Origin: Wenzhouxiangellaceae bacterium
GTDB taxonomy: Bacteria; Pseudomonadota; Gammaproteobacteria; Xanthomonadales; Wenzhouxiangellaceae
Assembly (NCBI GenBank): GCA_007695005.1
Contig: REEQ01000046.1
Location: forward strand, 1 to 33,112
Reading direction: 5' to 3'
Length of the DNA stretch: 33,112 bases
Part shown: positions 23,052-31,495 of the stretch, piece after piece
Position numbering within the stretch: position 1 is the stretch's first letter
Layout: every line of letters begins with the position of its first letter
The notes under the pieces: model-generated
What the model saw: only the letters and a program-made list of their open reading frames with translations
Database searches by the model: none
Told to the model about the DNA's origin: nothing
Position numbers and translations under genes: made by a program

Positions 23052-24010
23052 CAAGGGATGCCAAGCAGCTGCTTGAGATTGGCATTGGCGTCGATGACCG
23101 GCTCGATGTGGCCTTCCCGCGAGGTGAACAGGGTGGTGACGCCAGGGCCGTGGCCGGCCGAGTCGCTGCGCCCGTGGGAAACAACACCGATGGACACGGC
23201 GCCGCCGAGCCAGATCCTGCCATGAGAATGATCGGCATCCATGATGGCGACAATGTCTCCAAAACGGAGCTCGTTCAGGCGATAGCGTTCGTTGACCTCT
23301 TCATCGAACATCTGGATGTCGTAATCGCCCGTGTATACGTGGTCGCGGCCCAGTCCGGAACCCATGATCTTGGCCGGTATTCGATGGGTGACGCCAATTC
23401 GGAGCTTGCCGTCGGCGGTAATCCCTGCACCGCTGCGGTTGAAGGCCTCGATCAGGCGCGGGCTGGCGTTGAAAACGCGCACGCCCTCGATATTGGTCAG
23501 ACGCATGCCGGCGCCCTCGGTGCGAATCTGCATCCGGTCGCCAATCGCAAGATCATCAAAAATGGCCGGGTCGAAGTCGGCCATGACGTGCTCCACGCCG
23601 CCATGCTTGCCGACCACCCAGCCCTCGGCTCCGGCGGCTGCACCGGTGAGGATGCGGACCGGATTGCCGATCATGCTGAGCGCGTTGAGGGCTCGATTGT
23701 CGTTGCCGGTGCGATTGCCTTCGCGACCCAGGCTGTAGAGGCTGACGGCTGGCTCGACATGGTTGCCGGCCATCCGGACCGCGCTGTCGCCGGTACGGAA
23801 GTTGTAAGTGATCGAACCGGTGCCAGGCAGCAGGACAACTTCGCCATCGGCATGGACTCGATAAATGGTTTCGCGAATCGCCGGCGGCGCGATTTCGCCT
23901 TGCACCGCTTGCACGACCAGTTCGTCGGCGTTGAATGCGATCGGTTCAAGGGCGAGTGCGGGAGAAAAAAGCAGGATGAACAGGGGCAAGCCAGTGACAG
24001 TTCTGATCAT
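23051..24010 (-). CDS. Exported DUF4438-family protein of unknown function
   Basis: A 319-residue protein. From the ATG at 24010 the N-terminus is a Sec signal peptide (MIRTVTGLPLFILLFSPALA, then LEPIAF); the frame's earlier ATG at 24043 would add 11 residues. The mature part reads VQAVQGEIAPPAI, PGTGSITYNFRTGDSAVRMAGNHVEP and GRDHVYTGDYDIQMFD, which fits DUF4438, a family whose structure is known from a Thermotoga protein but whose function is not. The repeated Gly/His/Asp motifs (GDRM, HGRIWLGGA, HGRSDSAGHGPG) suggest a ligand or metal pocket. In other members that I recall a signal peptide is not the rule. It is fused by stop/start overlap to prmA and lies 95 bases after a lipoprotein gene on the same strand. 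Confidence 0.65.
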   Translation of the reverse strand: MIRTVTGLPLFILLFSPALALEPIAFNADELVVQAVQGEIAPPAIRETIYRVHADGEVVLLPGTGSITYNFRTGDSAVRMAGNHVEPAVSLYSLGREGNRTGNDNRALNALSMIGNPVRILTGAAAGAEGWVVGKHGGVEHVMADFDPAIFDDLAIGDRMQIRTEGAGMRLTNIEGVRVFNASPRLIEAFNRSGAGITADGKLRIGVTHRIPAKIMGSGLGRDHVYTGDYDIQMFDEEVNERYRLNELRFGDIVAIMDADHSHGRIWLGGAVSIGVVSHGRSDSAGHGPGVTTLFTSREGHIEPVIDANANLKQLLGIP

Positions 24011-24105
24011 GAGCGAGGCGGTGGGTGCGGACCAATCCGGCATGTTACCGGATTGGCTGGCCCGATGCGTTTGATCAGTGCAGGCCGGGCTGGTGGGCCC
24101 CGCGC

Positions 24106-25041
24106 TCAGTCGCGCCGCTGCCGCCGGCGTTCTCGGGTCGGAGCGGCCGATTCGGCGGGTCGGCTTCTGGCTGGCGGCGCTTGAACAGGCCTTGGCGGCG
24201 GGCTGGGCCGGCTGCTCGGTGGCTCGACGCCGCGTTCTGCTCGCCGGGTCCGCACCGGCTCTGATCGTTGCGGTGGCGGCACTGCCGGCTGGCGAGCGCG
24301 TTCCCGGCTGCGTATCTCGGGCGCGCTTGGGGCACTCAGTCCTTCGCGGCGCGCTTGCGTTGCGCGCTGTCTGGAGGCGGCACGCCCATCCGCGCCGGCC
24401 CTGGAGGTCGCTGCTCTGCTCGCAGTGGGACCAGCTTCGCTCTGCTGCCGGCGCAATGCAGCGCGCTCACTGGCACCCCCGTGGTCGGCCACACTGTGCA
24501 GACGCGGCGAGGCAATGCCGTCTGGCGGCAGCAGCGTTGGCGCCGTTGCCAGGGTGCGCACGCCGGTGCTGCGTTGGCGCTGCTCCAGCATGCGCAGCCG
24601 CTCGTCGACATGACGCCTGTGTGCCGGCTGGCCGGAGCGTGGCGGCGGATAGTGGATGTAAGTCCACCCCCAGGGATGAAAGCCGTGATAGCCGTGCGCG
24701 TACCAAGGGTAGTAATGGCCCCCGAAGGCGATGCTTAACCGTGTTCTGGGGCCCGGTCGATAGCCGTGATACCACCCCGGGTAGGGGTAATACCAGGGGT
24801 CAGCCCACCCGACCCAGACAGAGTAGGGATGGTAAAAACGGCTGAAGTAGAAATAGTCCAGCGACCAGTAGGGATAGATCAGGGGGCTGGCATGGACAAC
24901 GGTCGTCGTGCGATGCACGACCGGCTGATCGTAATAAATGCCGTCATGGCCATAGCGCGGCTGAGAGTAGGTCACGCAGCCCGACAACAGCAAGGCAGCC
25001 AGGGGCAGCAAGGCCAGCAGTGTCCGTGTTGATGATTTCAT
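24106..25041 (-). CDS. Predicted lipoprotein, Tyr/Trp-rich with a basic Arg/Ala/Pro-rich tail
   Basis: A 311-residue protein starting at the ATG at 25041 (MKSSTRTLL). GGAG upstream supports this start; the open frame begins 36 codons earlier without signal features. The lipobox LLSGC places lipidated Cys22. Residues about 25-150 are unusually rich in Tyr, Trp, His and Gly (YPYWSLDYFYFSRFYHPY, WYYPYPGWYHGY, HGYHGFHPWGW). The rest is a low-complexity, Arg/Ala/Ser/Pro-rich segment (about 160-311) ending in RERRRQRRD. I recognise no family, and the tail looks disordered. The protein is probably anchored in the outer membrane. It precedes the DUF4438-prmA genes on the same strand. Confidence 0.7.
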   Translation of the reverse strand: MKSSTRTLLALLPLAALLLSGCVTYSQPRYGHDGIYYDQPVVHRTTTVVHASPLIYPYWSLDYFYFSRFYHPYSVWVGWADPWYYPYPGWYHGYRPGPRTRLSIAFGGHYYPWYAHGYHGFHPWGWTYIHYPPPRSGQPAHRRHVDERLRMLEQRQRSTGVRTLATAPTLLPPDGIASPRLHSVADHGGASERAALRRQQSEAGPTASRAATSRAGADGRAASRQRATQARREGLSAPSAPEIRSRERARQPAVPPPQRSEPVRTRRAERGVEPPSSRPSPPPRPVQAPPARSRPAESAAPTRERRRQRRD

Positions 25042-25187
25042 CAGCTCCGATCCTGCGATCCAGGGGTCCAGGGGTCCAGTGTACCCCGAGTTCTTGAACA
25101 CTGCCTGAACGCACTTGCACCCGGCGGCACCTTTGGGGATGATGGCCAACAGGCATCCCGGCCACCCGATGGTGGAGAGAAATACCT

Positions 25188-25898
25188 ATGGACGAACGCA
25201 TGCGAGCGGCCCTCAAGGATCCGGCAACCTGGTTACGTCTGCCGGTCATGCTGCTGTTTTTTGCCTTGCTTTTGATCGCCGTGCCGGTGCTGATCGCCGT
25301 CACGATTTACGGCTGGTGCGCGCAGTTGTTGACCGGCAAGGTCCCGGATCCGGTTCTCGAGCTGGGTCGTCGGCTGGGCGACTGGCTGGATCGCTGCGCA
25401 CGCTATCTGAGCGGTGCGGCCGAGCGTCGACCCTTCCCATTCGAAGATCTGGACTGTCCGCGCGATCCACCACCGTGGCGGGCCGCAGCGCCTTCGGCAC
25501 CGGTGCGAGCTGCGAAACCGGCTGCTGATGACTTGAGTGAGCGATCCCCAGGCAGCAGGTCTCCAATGCCTGCCGAGTCGTCGCCAGCGGTTGCCGAAGC
25601 GGCGAAGCCCGCGAGCAGCAACAGTGCCGGCAAGGCCGGCAAGAAATCGACTGGCAAAAAGGCGGTCAGCAAGAAGACCGCCACTAAAAAGGCTGCCGGC
25701 AAAAAAACTGCTGGCAAGAAGGCCGCCAAAAAGTCGTCGGCGAAGAAAAAGGCGGGAAAGAAAAAACCTTCGGCGCGAGCGGGCAGCGCCGGCGCGTCGG
25801 TCGAAGCAGCTGATGGCGAGCTGACGGACGGTCAACAGGCGTCCGAGGATCAGCGGCCGTCCGCTGACCGCCGCTCAGATGGAGCTGATCAGTCCTGA
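25188..25898 (+). CDS. DUF4389-domain protein with AlgP/histone-H1-like Lys-rich tail
   Basis: This 236-residue protein has an N-terminal DUF4389 domain (about 5-90) with one long or two short membrane helices (LRLPVMLLFFALLLIAVPVL) and the hallmark RRPFPFEDLD, close to the family's 'ERPFPFSDWP'. From about 140 to 200 it is a Lys/Ala-rich low-complexity tail of KKA/GKK/AKK units (KAGKKSTGKKAVSKKTATKK), resembling AlgP and histone H1 tails that bind DNA or RNA; the last ~35 residues turn acidic. Combining a membrane domain with a histone-like tail is unusual. GGAGAG before the ATG at 25188 supports the start. Its last 10 bases overlap the convergent hypothetical gene. Confidence 0.78.
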   Translation: MDERMRAALKDPATWLRLPVMLLFFALLLIAVPVLIAVTIYGWCAQLLTGKVPDPVLELGRRLGDWLDRCARYLSGAAERRPFPFEDLDCPRDPPPWRAAAPSAPVRAAKPAADDLSERSPGSRSPMPAESSPAVAEAAKPASSNSAGKAGKKSTGKKAVSKKTATKKAAGKKTAGKKAAKKSSAKKKAGKKKPSARAGSAGASVEAADGELTDGQQASEDQRPSADRRSDGADQS

Positions 25899-26521
25899 GG
25901 GCTTTGGTCTTGTTCAAGCATTGCGCGCACTTCCTCCAGGCTGGCGCGGCGCTGCGGCCTGCCATCAACCGGGCTGGGCAGTGGCTGCAGCGCCTCCCGA
26001 CCGACCAGGATCGCCAGCTCGATCACCTCACCGCCGGTTTCTACAACCAGCAGGTCGATGTGGCGGTGACTGCCGTCATGCCAGCGCAGACGTCGGCGCT
26101 CCTGGCTGTGAGGGATGCCCCGCTCCAGCAGGAAGTGGACCACGGCGTCCGGGTCCTCGGCAAACAAGTGCAAGCTGATACGTGAGAATTCATCGGCCGT
26201 GCCTTCGAGCACTGGGCCGACCAGGCGCGGTCGAAAAGGCGCCAGAAAATTCATCGCCCGCATCGCGGCCTGGCGCAGCTCGCGCAGCCGCTGGTCCAGC
26301 TCCATGCCGCCATACAACTGCTGCCATTGGCGCAGGGCGGCCTCGATCTCGGCGTTTGACGGCAGGCCCTGGCGAGCCGAGGCGCCGAGGCGCTCGGCCG
26401 CCTTCTGCTTGGCCAGGAGAAAGCTGCGCTGTCCTTCGGTTGCCATGATCCTGGCAGCCTCGGCAGCGATTTCAAGGCGCTGGCGGCTGCCGCGCCGATG
26501 GCTGGCGTTGCGGTTGGGCAT
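25889..26521 (-). CDS. Conserved hypothetical downstream of mrcA
   Basis: A 210-residue protein with the start set at the ATG at 26521 (MPNRNASHRRGS), seven bases after the mrcA stop, so probably in its operon. The first ~25 residues are basic and disordered. A helical block follows (GLPSNAEIEAALRQWQQLY), then MNFLAPFRPRLVGPVLEGTADE, HLFAEDPDAVVHFLLERGIP and PSPVDGRPQRRASLEEVRAML. This pattern recurs in conserved hypothetical proteins of related gammaproteobacteria and vaguely resembles nucleotidyltransferase-like folds, but no catalytic motif is evident. Function unknown. The longer frame to 26602 overlaps mrcA and is not preferred. Confidence 0.75.
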   Translation of the reverse strand: MPNRNASHRRGSRQRLEIAAEAARIMATEGQRSFLLAKQKAAERLGASARQGLPSNAEIEAALRQWQQLYGGMELDQRLRELRQAAMRAMNFLAPFRPRLVGPVLEGTADEFSRISLHLFAEDPDAVVHFLLERGIPHSQERRRLRWHDGSHRHIDLLVVETGGEVIELAILVGREALQPLPSPVDGRPQRRASLEEVRAMLEQDQSPQD

Positions 26522-26528
26522 GGCGGGG

Positions 26529-29012
26529 TCAGAAGATGTCGAAGGGGTCGCTGTCGCTGCCATTGTCGCTACTGGCCTCCAGCGGCGGCAAGTTGTCGGC
26601 ATGGAACCACTCCTGAATGGCCCCGCTCAGACCCGGCCGAACCCGCATGCCGGTGTCTGGATTGATCAATGCCTGGGCCAGGCCAACCGGCACCGCCGGC
26701 ATCTGCTCCGGGCGATCGCGCAAGGCCTCGGCCATGAAGTCCACCCATAGCGGCAGTGCGGTGCGACCGCCCTGCTCGTTGCGACCCAGGCTCTGGTTGT
26801 CATCCATGCCCAACCACACCGTGGCAACGATGCCGCCGCCATAACCGGCGAACCAGGTGTCACGCAAATCGTTGGTCGTGCCGGTCTTGCCGGCCAGATC
26901 GCGGCGGTTGAGGTCCAGCGCCCGGCGGCCAGTGCCGCTGGTGATGACATCGGCCAGCATCGAGCTGATCAACCAGGCCGTCTGGGCGGATATCACCTGT
27001 TCGGCCGCCTCGGGAACGACCGGACCCATCAGCCGCTCCGGGGCTTCAGGAACATTGCGCTGACCGGGCGTGATCCGGCGCGGCGTACTGGCGACCGTCG
27101 TCTCGGTGTCTGCCGGCGCTTCTGCATTGATCGCCTCCGGAAGCGGCTCCGGGCAGTCCCGGCAGACCTTGCGCCAGTTCGGCTCGAAGATGATGCGGCC
27201 GTCACCGTCAACCAGTCGGTGAATGAACTGCGGCTCGACGGCGAAGCCGCCGTTGGCGAACACCGCGTAGGCTGCGGTCATGCTGAGCGGGGTCAGCGAG
27301 GCCGAGCCCAGGGCCATCGACGGCCCTGCCGGCAGGTCGGCGCGATCGAAGCCGAACTCGGCGATGTAGTCGCGGGCATAGTCCAGCCCCATCGACATCA
27401 GCAGTCGCACGCTGACCAGATTGCGCGAGTGCACCATCGCTTCGCGCAGGCGGGTGGGGCCGTGGAAGCGGCGGCTGAAATTGGTCGGTCGCCAGACCCG
27501 CTCCATCGATGGATCATCGACCACAACGGGCGCGTCGTTGACCACTGATGCGGCGGTGAAACCATTGTCCAGGGCGGCGGCATAGACGAAGGGCTTGAAT
27601 GCCGAACCCGGCTGGCGCCGACTCTGGGTTACCCGGTTGAACTGGCTGCGTCCGAAATCCAGGCCGCCGACCAGGGCCAGGATTGCGCCAGTATCGGCAT
27701 CCAGGGCGACCAGCGCCGCCTCGGCCGTTGGCACCTGGGCCAGGCGCCACTCATCATCGACCCGACGCAGCCGGACCAGGTCTCCCGGTGCCAGCACCTC
27801 GTCGGCCCGCGTTGGTCGCGGACCGAGCGAATCCAGTGCCAGTCGGGGGCGGGCCCAGGCCAGGCTCGGCAGGTCCAGCACCACATCCATGCCGTTGCGC
27901 AGGATCAGACGCGCCTGGGCTTCGTCACTTTCCACGACCACGGCCGGCATCAGGTCGGCGACCGGACGAATCTGGTTCAGCCTGGATTCGATCTCGGCAA
28001 GGTCGCTCATCTCGTCAAGCTCGAAGCGCTGCTCCGGGCCGCGCCAGCCGTGGCGGCGATCGTAGCTCTGCAAGCCATTGCGAACCGCCTGGTCGGCGGC
28101 CCGCTGCAGGCGCGAATCGACCGTGGTGAAGATCCGGTATCCACCGCCGTAGGCTTCGCTCGCGCCGAGCCGATCCACGGCTTCCTGGCGGGCCATCTCG
28201 GCAACCCAGTCGGCGTTGAGCTGGCGCACCGGCGCATGCAGACGGGCGTTGTTCGGTTCAGCCCTGGCCAGGGCATGTTCGCTGGCGTCGATGTAGCCCA
28301 GCCTGAGCATCCGATCGAGGACCCAGTTGCGTCTTATCATGGCCTGCCGCGGGCCCGAGATCGGGTTGTCCCGGGAAGGGGCTTTCGGCAGGGCGGCAAT
28401 CATGGCCATCTCGGCAAGCGACAGCTCATCCAGGGTCTTGCCGTAGTAAACTTGCGCCGCGGCGCCGATGCCGTAGGCGCGGTGGCCGAGAAATTCCTTG
28501 TTCAGGTACAGCTCCAGGATGGCGTCTTTGGAGAGCTCCTGTTCGATCTTTACCGCCAGCAGGATTTCACGCAGCTTGCGGGTGATGGAATATTCGGTCG
28601 TCAGGAAGAATCGGCGGGCGACCTGCTGGGTGATCGTGCTGCCTCCGGGCACGCGGCCTCGGCCCATCGAGCGGCTGTAAAGCCAGACGCCGCGAAGGGT
28701 GCCACGCCAGTCGATGCCGGGATGGCGATAGAAGCGATCGTCCTCGGCGGCGAGGAAGGCAAGGCGCAGCTGGTCGGGGACCTGGTCGATGGTCACGGGG
28801 ATACGGCGCTGCTCGCCGACCTCCAGCATAAGCTGTTCGTCGGCCGAGTAAATGCGCAGTGGAACCTGCAGGCGCACGTCGCGCAGGGTCTCAACCGAGG
28901 GCAGTGTCGGTACGATTGTCAGCCAAATCGCCGCCGCCCCGATCGCCGCCAATGCGAACATCAGGAAAAACAGGCGGATAGAAAAAACTATTAAAGGCTT
29001 TATTCGGACCAT
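26529..29012 (-). CDS. mrcA: Penicillin-binding protein 1A (bifunctional transglycosylase/transpeptidase)
   Basis: An 827-residue inner-membrane peptidoglycan synthase. The N-terminal anchor helix is at about 9-31. The GT51 glycosyltransferase region (about 55-235) includes AAEDDRFYRHPGID with catalytic Glu90, plus GGSTITQQVA and KEFLG. The OB-like insert (about 320-425) typical of PBP1A follows. The transpeptidase has SAFK (S470, K473), SRN (S529-N531) and KTGTTND (K709-G711). All active-site motifs are intact. Length is in the usual 800-860 range, with a short acidic C-tail (DPFDIF). It is divergent from pilM, the conserved mrcA/pilMNOPQ arrangement of gammaproteobacteria, and is followed by a hypothetical gene after seven bases. 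Confidence 0.97.
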   Translation of the reverse strand: MVRIKPLIVFSIRLFFLMFALAAIGAAAIWLTIVPTLPSVETLRDVRLQVPLRIYSADEQLMLEVGEQRRIPVTIDQVPDQLRLAFLAAEDDRFYRHPGIDWRGTLRGVWLYSRSMGRGRVPGGSTITQQVARRFFLTTEYSITRKLREILLAVKIEQELSKDAILELYLNKEFLGHRAYGIGAAAQVYYGKTLDELSLAEMAMIAALPKAPSRDNPISGPRQAMIRRNWVLDRMLRLGYIDASEHALARAEPNNARLHAPVRQLNADWVAEMARQEAVDRLGASEAYGGGYRIFTTVDSRLQRAADQAVRNGLQSYDRRHGWRGPEQRFELDEMSDLAEIESRLNQIRPVADLMPAVVVESDEAQARLILRNGMDVVLDLPSLAWARPRLALDSLGPRPTRADEVLAPGDLVRLRRVDDEWRLAQVPTAEAALVALDADTGAILALVGGLDFGRSQFNRVTQSRRQPGSAFKPFVYAAALDNGFTAASVVNDAPVVVDDPSMERVWRPTNFSRRFHGPTRLREAMVHSRNLVSVRLLMSMGLDYARDYIAEFGFDRADLPAGPSMALGSASLTPLSMTAAYAVFANGGFAVEPQFIHRLVDGDGRIIFEPNWRKVCRDCPEPLPEAINAEAPADTETTVASTPRRITPGQRNVPEAPERLMGPVVPEAAEQVISAQTAWLISSMLADVITSGTGRRALDLNRRDLAGKTGTTNDLRDTWFAGYGGGIVATVWLGMDDNQSLGRNEQGGRTALPLWVDFMAEALRDRPEQMPAVPVGLAQALINPDTGMRVRPGLSGAIQEWFHADNLPPLEASSDNGSDSDPFDIF

Positions 29013-29233
29013 GAGATATGGTAAATGTACGTCTGGAGAATCAGCGATCCGGTGTGTTGGACGCAGTCTCGGGCCAAAAGTGCCCGCTGAACGGGGTCTC
29101 GCGCGTGGTCTGGAAGATTAGCACAGGGCCAGCGTCGCACTTGGATTGTCAATGTTGGGGATGATTCGACCGGGCAACAATGAATTTGGACCAGACCGTC
29201 TGACCGTGCCGAACAGAGGGCCATGAGAACACG
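29013..29233. promoter_or_regulatory. Divergent mrcA/pilM promoter region
   Basis: The gap of 221 bases holds no gene. A perfect TTGACA reads toward mrcA on the minus strand at 29152-29147, but the best following -10-like TAATCT is 26 bases away, so it is not a standard pair. No convincing pilM promoter hexamers were found. Promoters for both genes should lie here. Confidence 0.4.
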
Positions 29234-30307
29234 ATGAACGATATTCTGTCGAAGCTGTTTCGCAGCGCGCCGCCACCCCTGATCGGTGTGGATATCGGCA
29301 CCAGCAGCGTCAAGCTCCTGCAACTGGCGCCGAATGGCTCCAGTTACCGAATCGAGGCCTTCGCCATTGAACCGGTGCCCGAGGGTGCGGTAAGCGAAGG
29401 CAGTATTGCCGAGCCGGAGCAAGTGGCCGAGGCCGTCAAGCGGGGCCTGAAGCGTGGCAATTTCAAGGCCAAGGCCTGCGCTATGGCGGTGACCGGCTCG
29501 GCAGTGATCACCAAGGTGATCAACCTGCCGGCCGATTTGTCCGAAGAAGATATCGAGGGCCAGATTGAAGTAGAAGCGGGCCAGTACATTCCCTACCCCC
29601 GTGAGGAAGTCAGCCTGGATTTTGAGGTTCTCGGTCCATCGCCGCGCAATGCCGAGCTGCTGGAGATCCTGCTTGCCGCGTCCAAGACCGAACATGTCGA
29701 CGCCCGCCGCGAGGTGGCCGAACTGGCCGGGCTGACGGTCAGGATTATCGATGTCGAGTCTTATGCCGTTGCCAACGCGTTCAACCTGGTGCGGCGCCGG
29801 GCTGGTATCGACGATACCGATACCATCGGCATACTCAATATCGGTTCGACAATTTCAACCATGATCGTGCTGCGCGGCGATCGCACCATCTACAGCCGCG
29901 AGCACTCCTTTGGCGGCAATCAGCTGGTCGAAGAGTGCATGCGTCGCTACGGCATGGACGCCGAGCAGGCCAGCTTTCTGCAGCGCGGTGAAGAGCCACC
30001 GGCGGGCTTTGAAGATGAAGTGCTCGAGCCGTTTCGCCAGAATGTCATCCAGCAGATCAGTCGTGCGCTGCAGTTCTATGCCTCTTCCAGTGAGTACACG
30101 AGTATCAGCACGCTGTTTCTGACCGGAGGCGGTGCCTCCATTCCCGGGCTGGCCGAAGCCGTGGGCAACGAGGTCGGTATTTCCTGCGAAGTGGCCGATC
30201 CGCTGAAGGATCTGCGTCTGTCGCCGAGAATCAGCGCTCGTGCGCTGGAACAGGCCAGGCCGGCTCTGACCACGGCCTGCGGACTTGCCTTGCGGGGATT
30301 CGAATAA
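29234..30307 (+). CDS. pilM: Type IV pilus inner-membrane platform protein PilM
   Basis: A 357-residue cytoplasmic actin-like ATPase-fold protein that binds the PilN N-terminus and links the assembly motor to the PilNOP complex. The N-terminal phosphate loop GVDIGTSSVKLLQL (about 18-31), LPADLSEEDIEGQIEVEAGQYIPY, GILNIGSTISTMIVL and LTGGGASIPGLAEAV are the conserved PilM/FtsA-like segments; it ends TTACGLALRGFE. The ATG at 29234 gives MNDILSKLFRS. It heads pilMNOPQ, and its TAA shares a base with the pilN ATG. Its GC content is high, as in most of the window, unlike the genes that follow. Confidence 0.96.
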   Translation: MNDILSKLFRSAPPPLIGVDIGTSSVKLLQLAPNGSSYRIEAFAIEPVPEGAVSEGSIAEPEQVAEAVKRGLKRGNFKAKACAMAVTGSAVITKVINLPADLSEEDIEGQIEVEAGQYIPYPREEVSLDFEVLGPSPRNAELLEILLAASKTEHVDARREVAELAGLTVRIIDVESYAVANAFNLVRRRAGIDDTDTIGILNIGSTISTMIVLRGDRTIYSREHSFGGNQLVEECMRRYGMDAEQASFLQRGEEPPAGFEDEVLEPFRQNVIQQISRALQFYASSSEYTSISTLFLTGGGASIPGLAEAVGNEVGISCEVADPLKDLRLSPRISARALEQARPALTTACGLALRGFE

Positions 30308-30873
30308 TGGCGAAAATCAACCTACTACCCTGGCGTGAGAATCTGCGTCAGCAGCGACAGAAAACTTTTTTGACTTCCCTGGCCTTCGCAGCGGTTGTTG
30401 CGGTAGGTCTTGTGTTTGCCGGTAATTGGGCAATGAACAACCAGATTTCGGGGCAGGAGAATCGCAACAATTTTTTGCGCGCTGAAATCCGGAAGTTGGA
30501 TAGGGCAATCGAGCGGATTGAGCAACTTGAAGAAACGCGCGAGAACTTGATTGCTCGGAAGAATGTCATCGAGCGCTTGCAAACCAACCGATCCATGATG
30601 GTGCACCTGTTTAACCAATTGGCTCAAACTGTTCCTGAAGGAGTAACGCTCAACTCTGTTCGTCAGACTGGAGATCAGTTGACCATCGTTGGTACGAGTG
30701 AGTCGGAAACCCGAGTTTCAGAGTACATGCGAAATATCGAGGCGGCAGAGTGGTTGCATGCCCCAACACTCCGGATTGTTGAGCGCTCGGAACGAGAAGA
30801 ACGTCCGGGCCAGCCGCATCGGTTTGAATTGACTGCCCGGGTATCTTCACCGGACCAGCAGCAGGAGACTTGA
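30307..30873 (+). CDS. pilN: Type IV pilus assembly protein PilN
   Basis: The 188-residue bitopic inner-membrane protein begins MAKINLLPWRENLR, the conserved cytoplasmic INLLPWR peptide that inserts into PilM. A membrane helix follows at about 23-42, then a coiled-coil (EIRKLDRAIERIEQLEETRENLIARK) and a ferredoxin-like periplasmic domain (GVTLNSVRQTGDQLTIVGTS). It pairs with PilO. The start overlaps the pilM stop by one base. Codon use shifts here: more AT-rich third positions than pilM. Confidence 0.96.
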   Translation: MAKINLLPWRENLRQQRQKTFLTSLAFAAVVAVGLVFAGNWAMNNQISGQENRNNFLRAEIRKLDRAIERIEQLEETRENLIARKNVIERLQTNRSMMVHLFNQLAQTVPEGVTLNSVRQTGDQLTIVGTSESETRVSEYMRNIEAAEWLHAPTLRIVERSEREERPGQPHRFELTARVSSPDQQQET

Positions 30874-30877
30874 AGTT

Positions 30878-31492
30878 ATGGATTTGAATGAACTCAAAGA
30901 CCTGGACTTCAACAATCTCGGAAGCGCTTCCGCCGGGGCGAAAGCCGTGATTATCGGATTCGTGGTCATCCTGATTCTGGCAGGGGGCTACTTCCTGATG
31001 ATCAAGGATAAGCGAGCTTCGCTTGAGCAAAGCGAAAACGTTGAGGTCAGGTTGAAAGCCGAATTCAGGCAAAAGCAGCAGAAGGCAGCAAACCTTGAGC
31101 GTTATGAGGCGCAGCTTGAGGAAATGGAAGATATGCTTGCCAGCATGTTGCAGCAGCTGCCGTCTCGCACAGAGATGCCCGCCTTGTTGATCGATATTTC
31201 GCGAACGGCGCAAGGCTCAGGGATTCGAAACGAGCTATTCGAGCCTCGCTCTGAGGTTTTGCGTGATTTTTACGCGGAGCAGCCTATCAGCGTTCGGCTC
31301 GTGGGGACCTACCATGAGTTCGGCACGTTTGTCAGCTCCGTTGCATCCCTATCCAGGGTCGTTATTCTGACTATGCGTGATATCTCCTTGCAGCCGATCG
31401 AAGGCGGGAATCTGCGTATGGAGGGCACCGTGACAACCTATCGATACTTGGATCCCGCGGAAATGGATGCTGGCATGGGTCATGGGAGATAA
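30878..31492 (+). CDS. pilO: Type IV pilus assembly protein PilO
   Basis: A 204-residue protein with a short cytoplasmic start (MDLNELKDLDFNNLGSAS), a membrane helix at about 23-41, a coiled-coil (RLKAEFRQKQQKAANLERYE) and the periplasmic ferredoxin-like domain (EMPALLIDISRTAQGSGI, IRLVGTYHEFG-like: SVRLVGTYHEFGTFVSSVASL). It forms heterodimers with PilN and docks PilP. AGGAG ten bases before the ATG supports the start; the gap after pilN is four bases. Confidence 0.95.
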   Translation: MDLNELKDLDFNNLGSASAGAKAVIIGFVVILILAGGYFLMIKDKRASLEQSENVEVRLKAEFRQKQQKAANLERYEAQLEEMEDMLASMLQQLPSRTEMPALLIDISRTAQGSGIRNELFEPRSEVLRDFYAEQPISVRLVGTYHEFGTFVSSVASLSRVVILTMRDISLQPIEGGNLRMEGTVTTYRYLDPAEMDAGMGHGR

Positions 31493-31495
31493 GGC

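Noticed and set aside
24078-24845. Long plus-strand open frame opposite the Tyr/Trp-rich lipoprotein
   Set aside because: Ala/Arg/Cys-rich shadow translation with no signal, domain or ribosome site; the minus strand has a lipobox and Shine-Dalgarno.
28050-28994. 314-codon plus-strand frame inside mrcA
   Set aside because: It is antisense to the PBP1A transglycosylase region with all motifs on the minus strand; high-GC shadow frames are common in this window.
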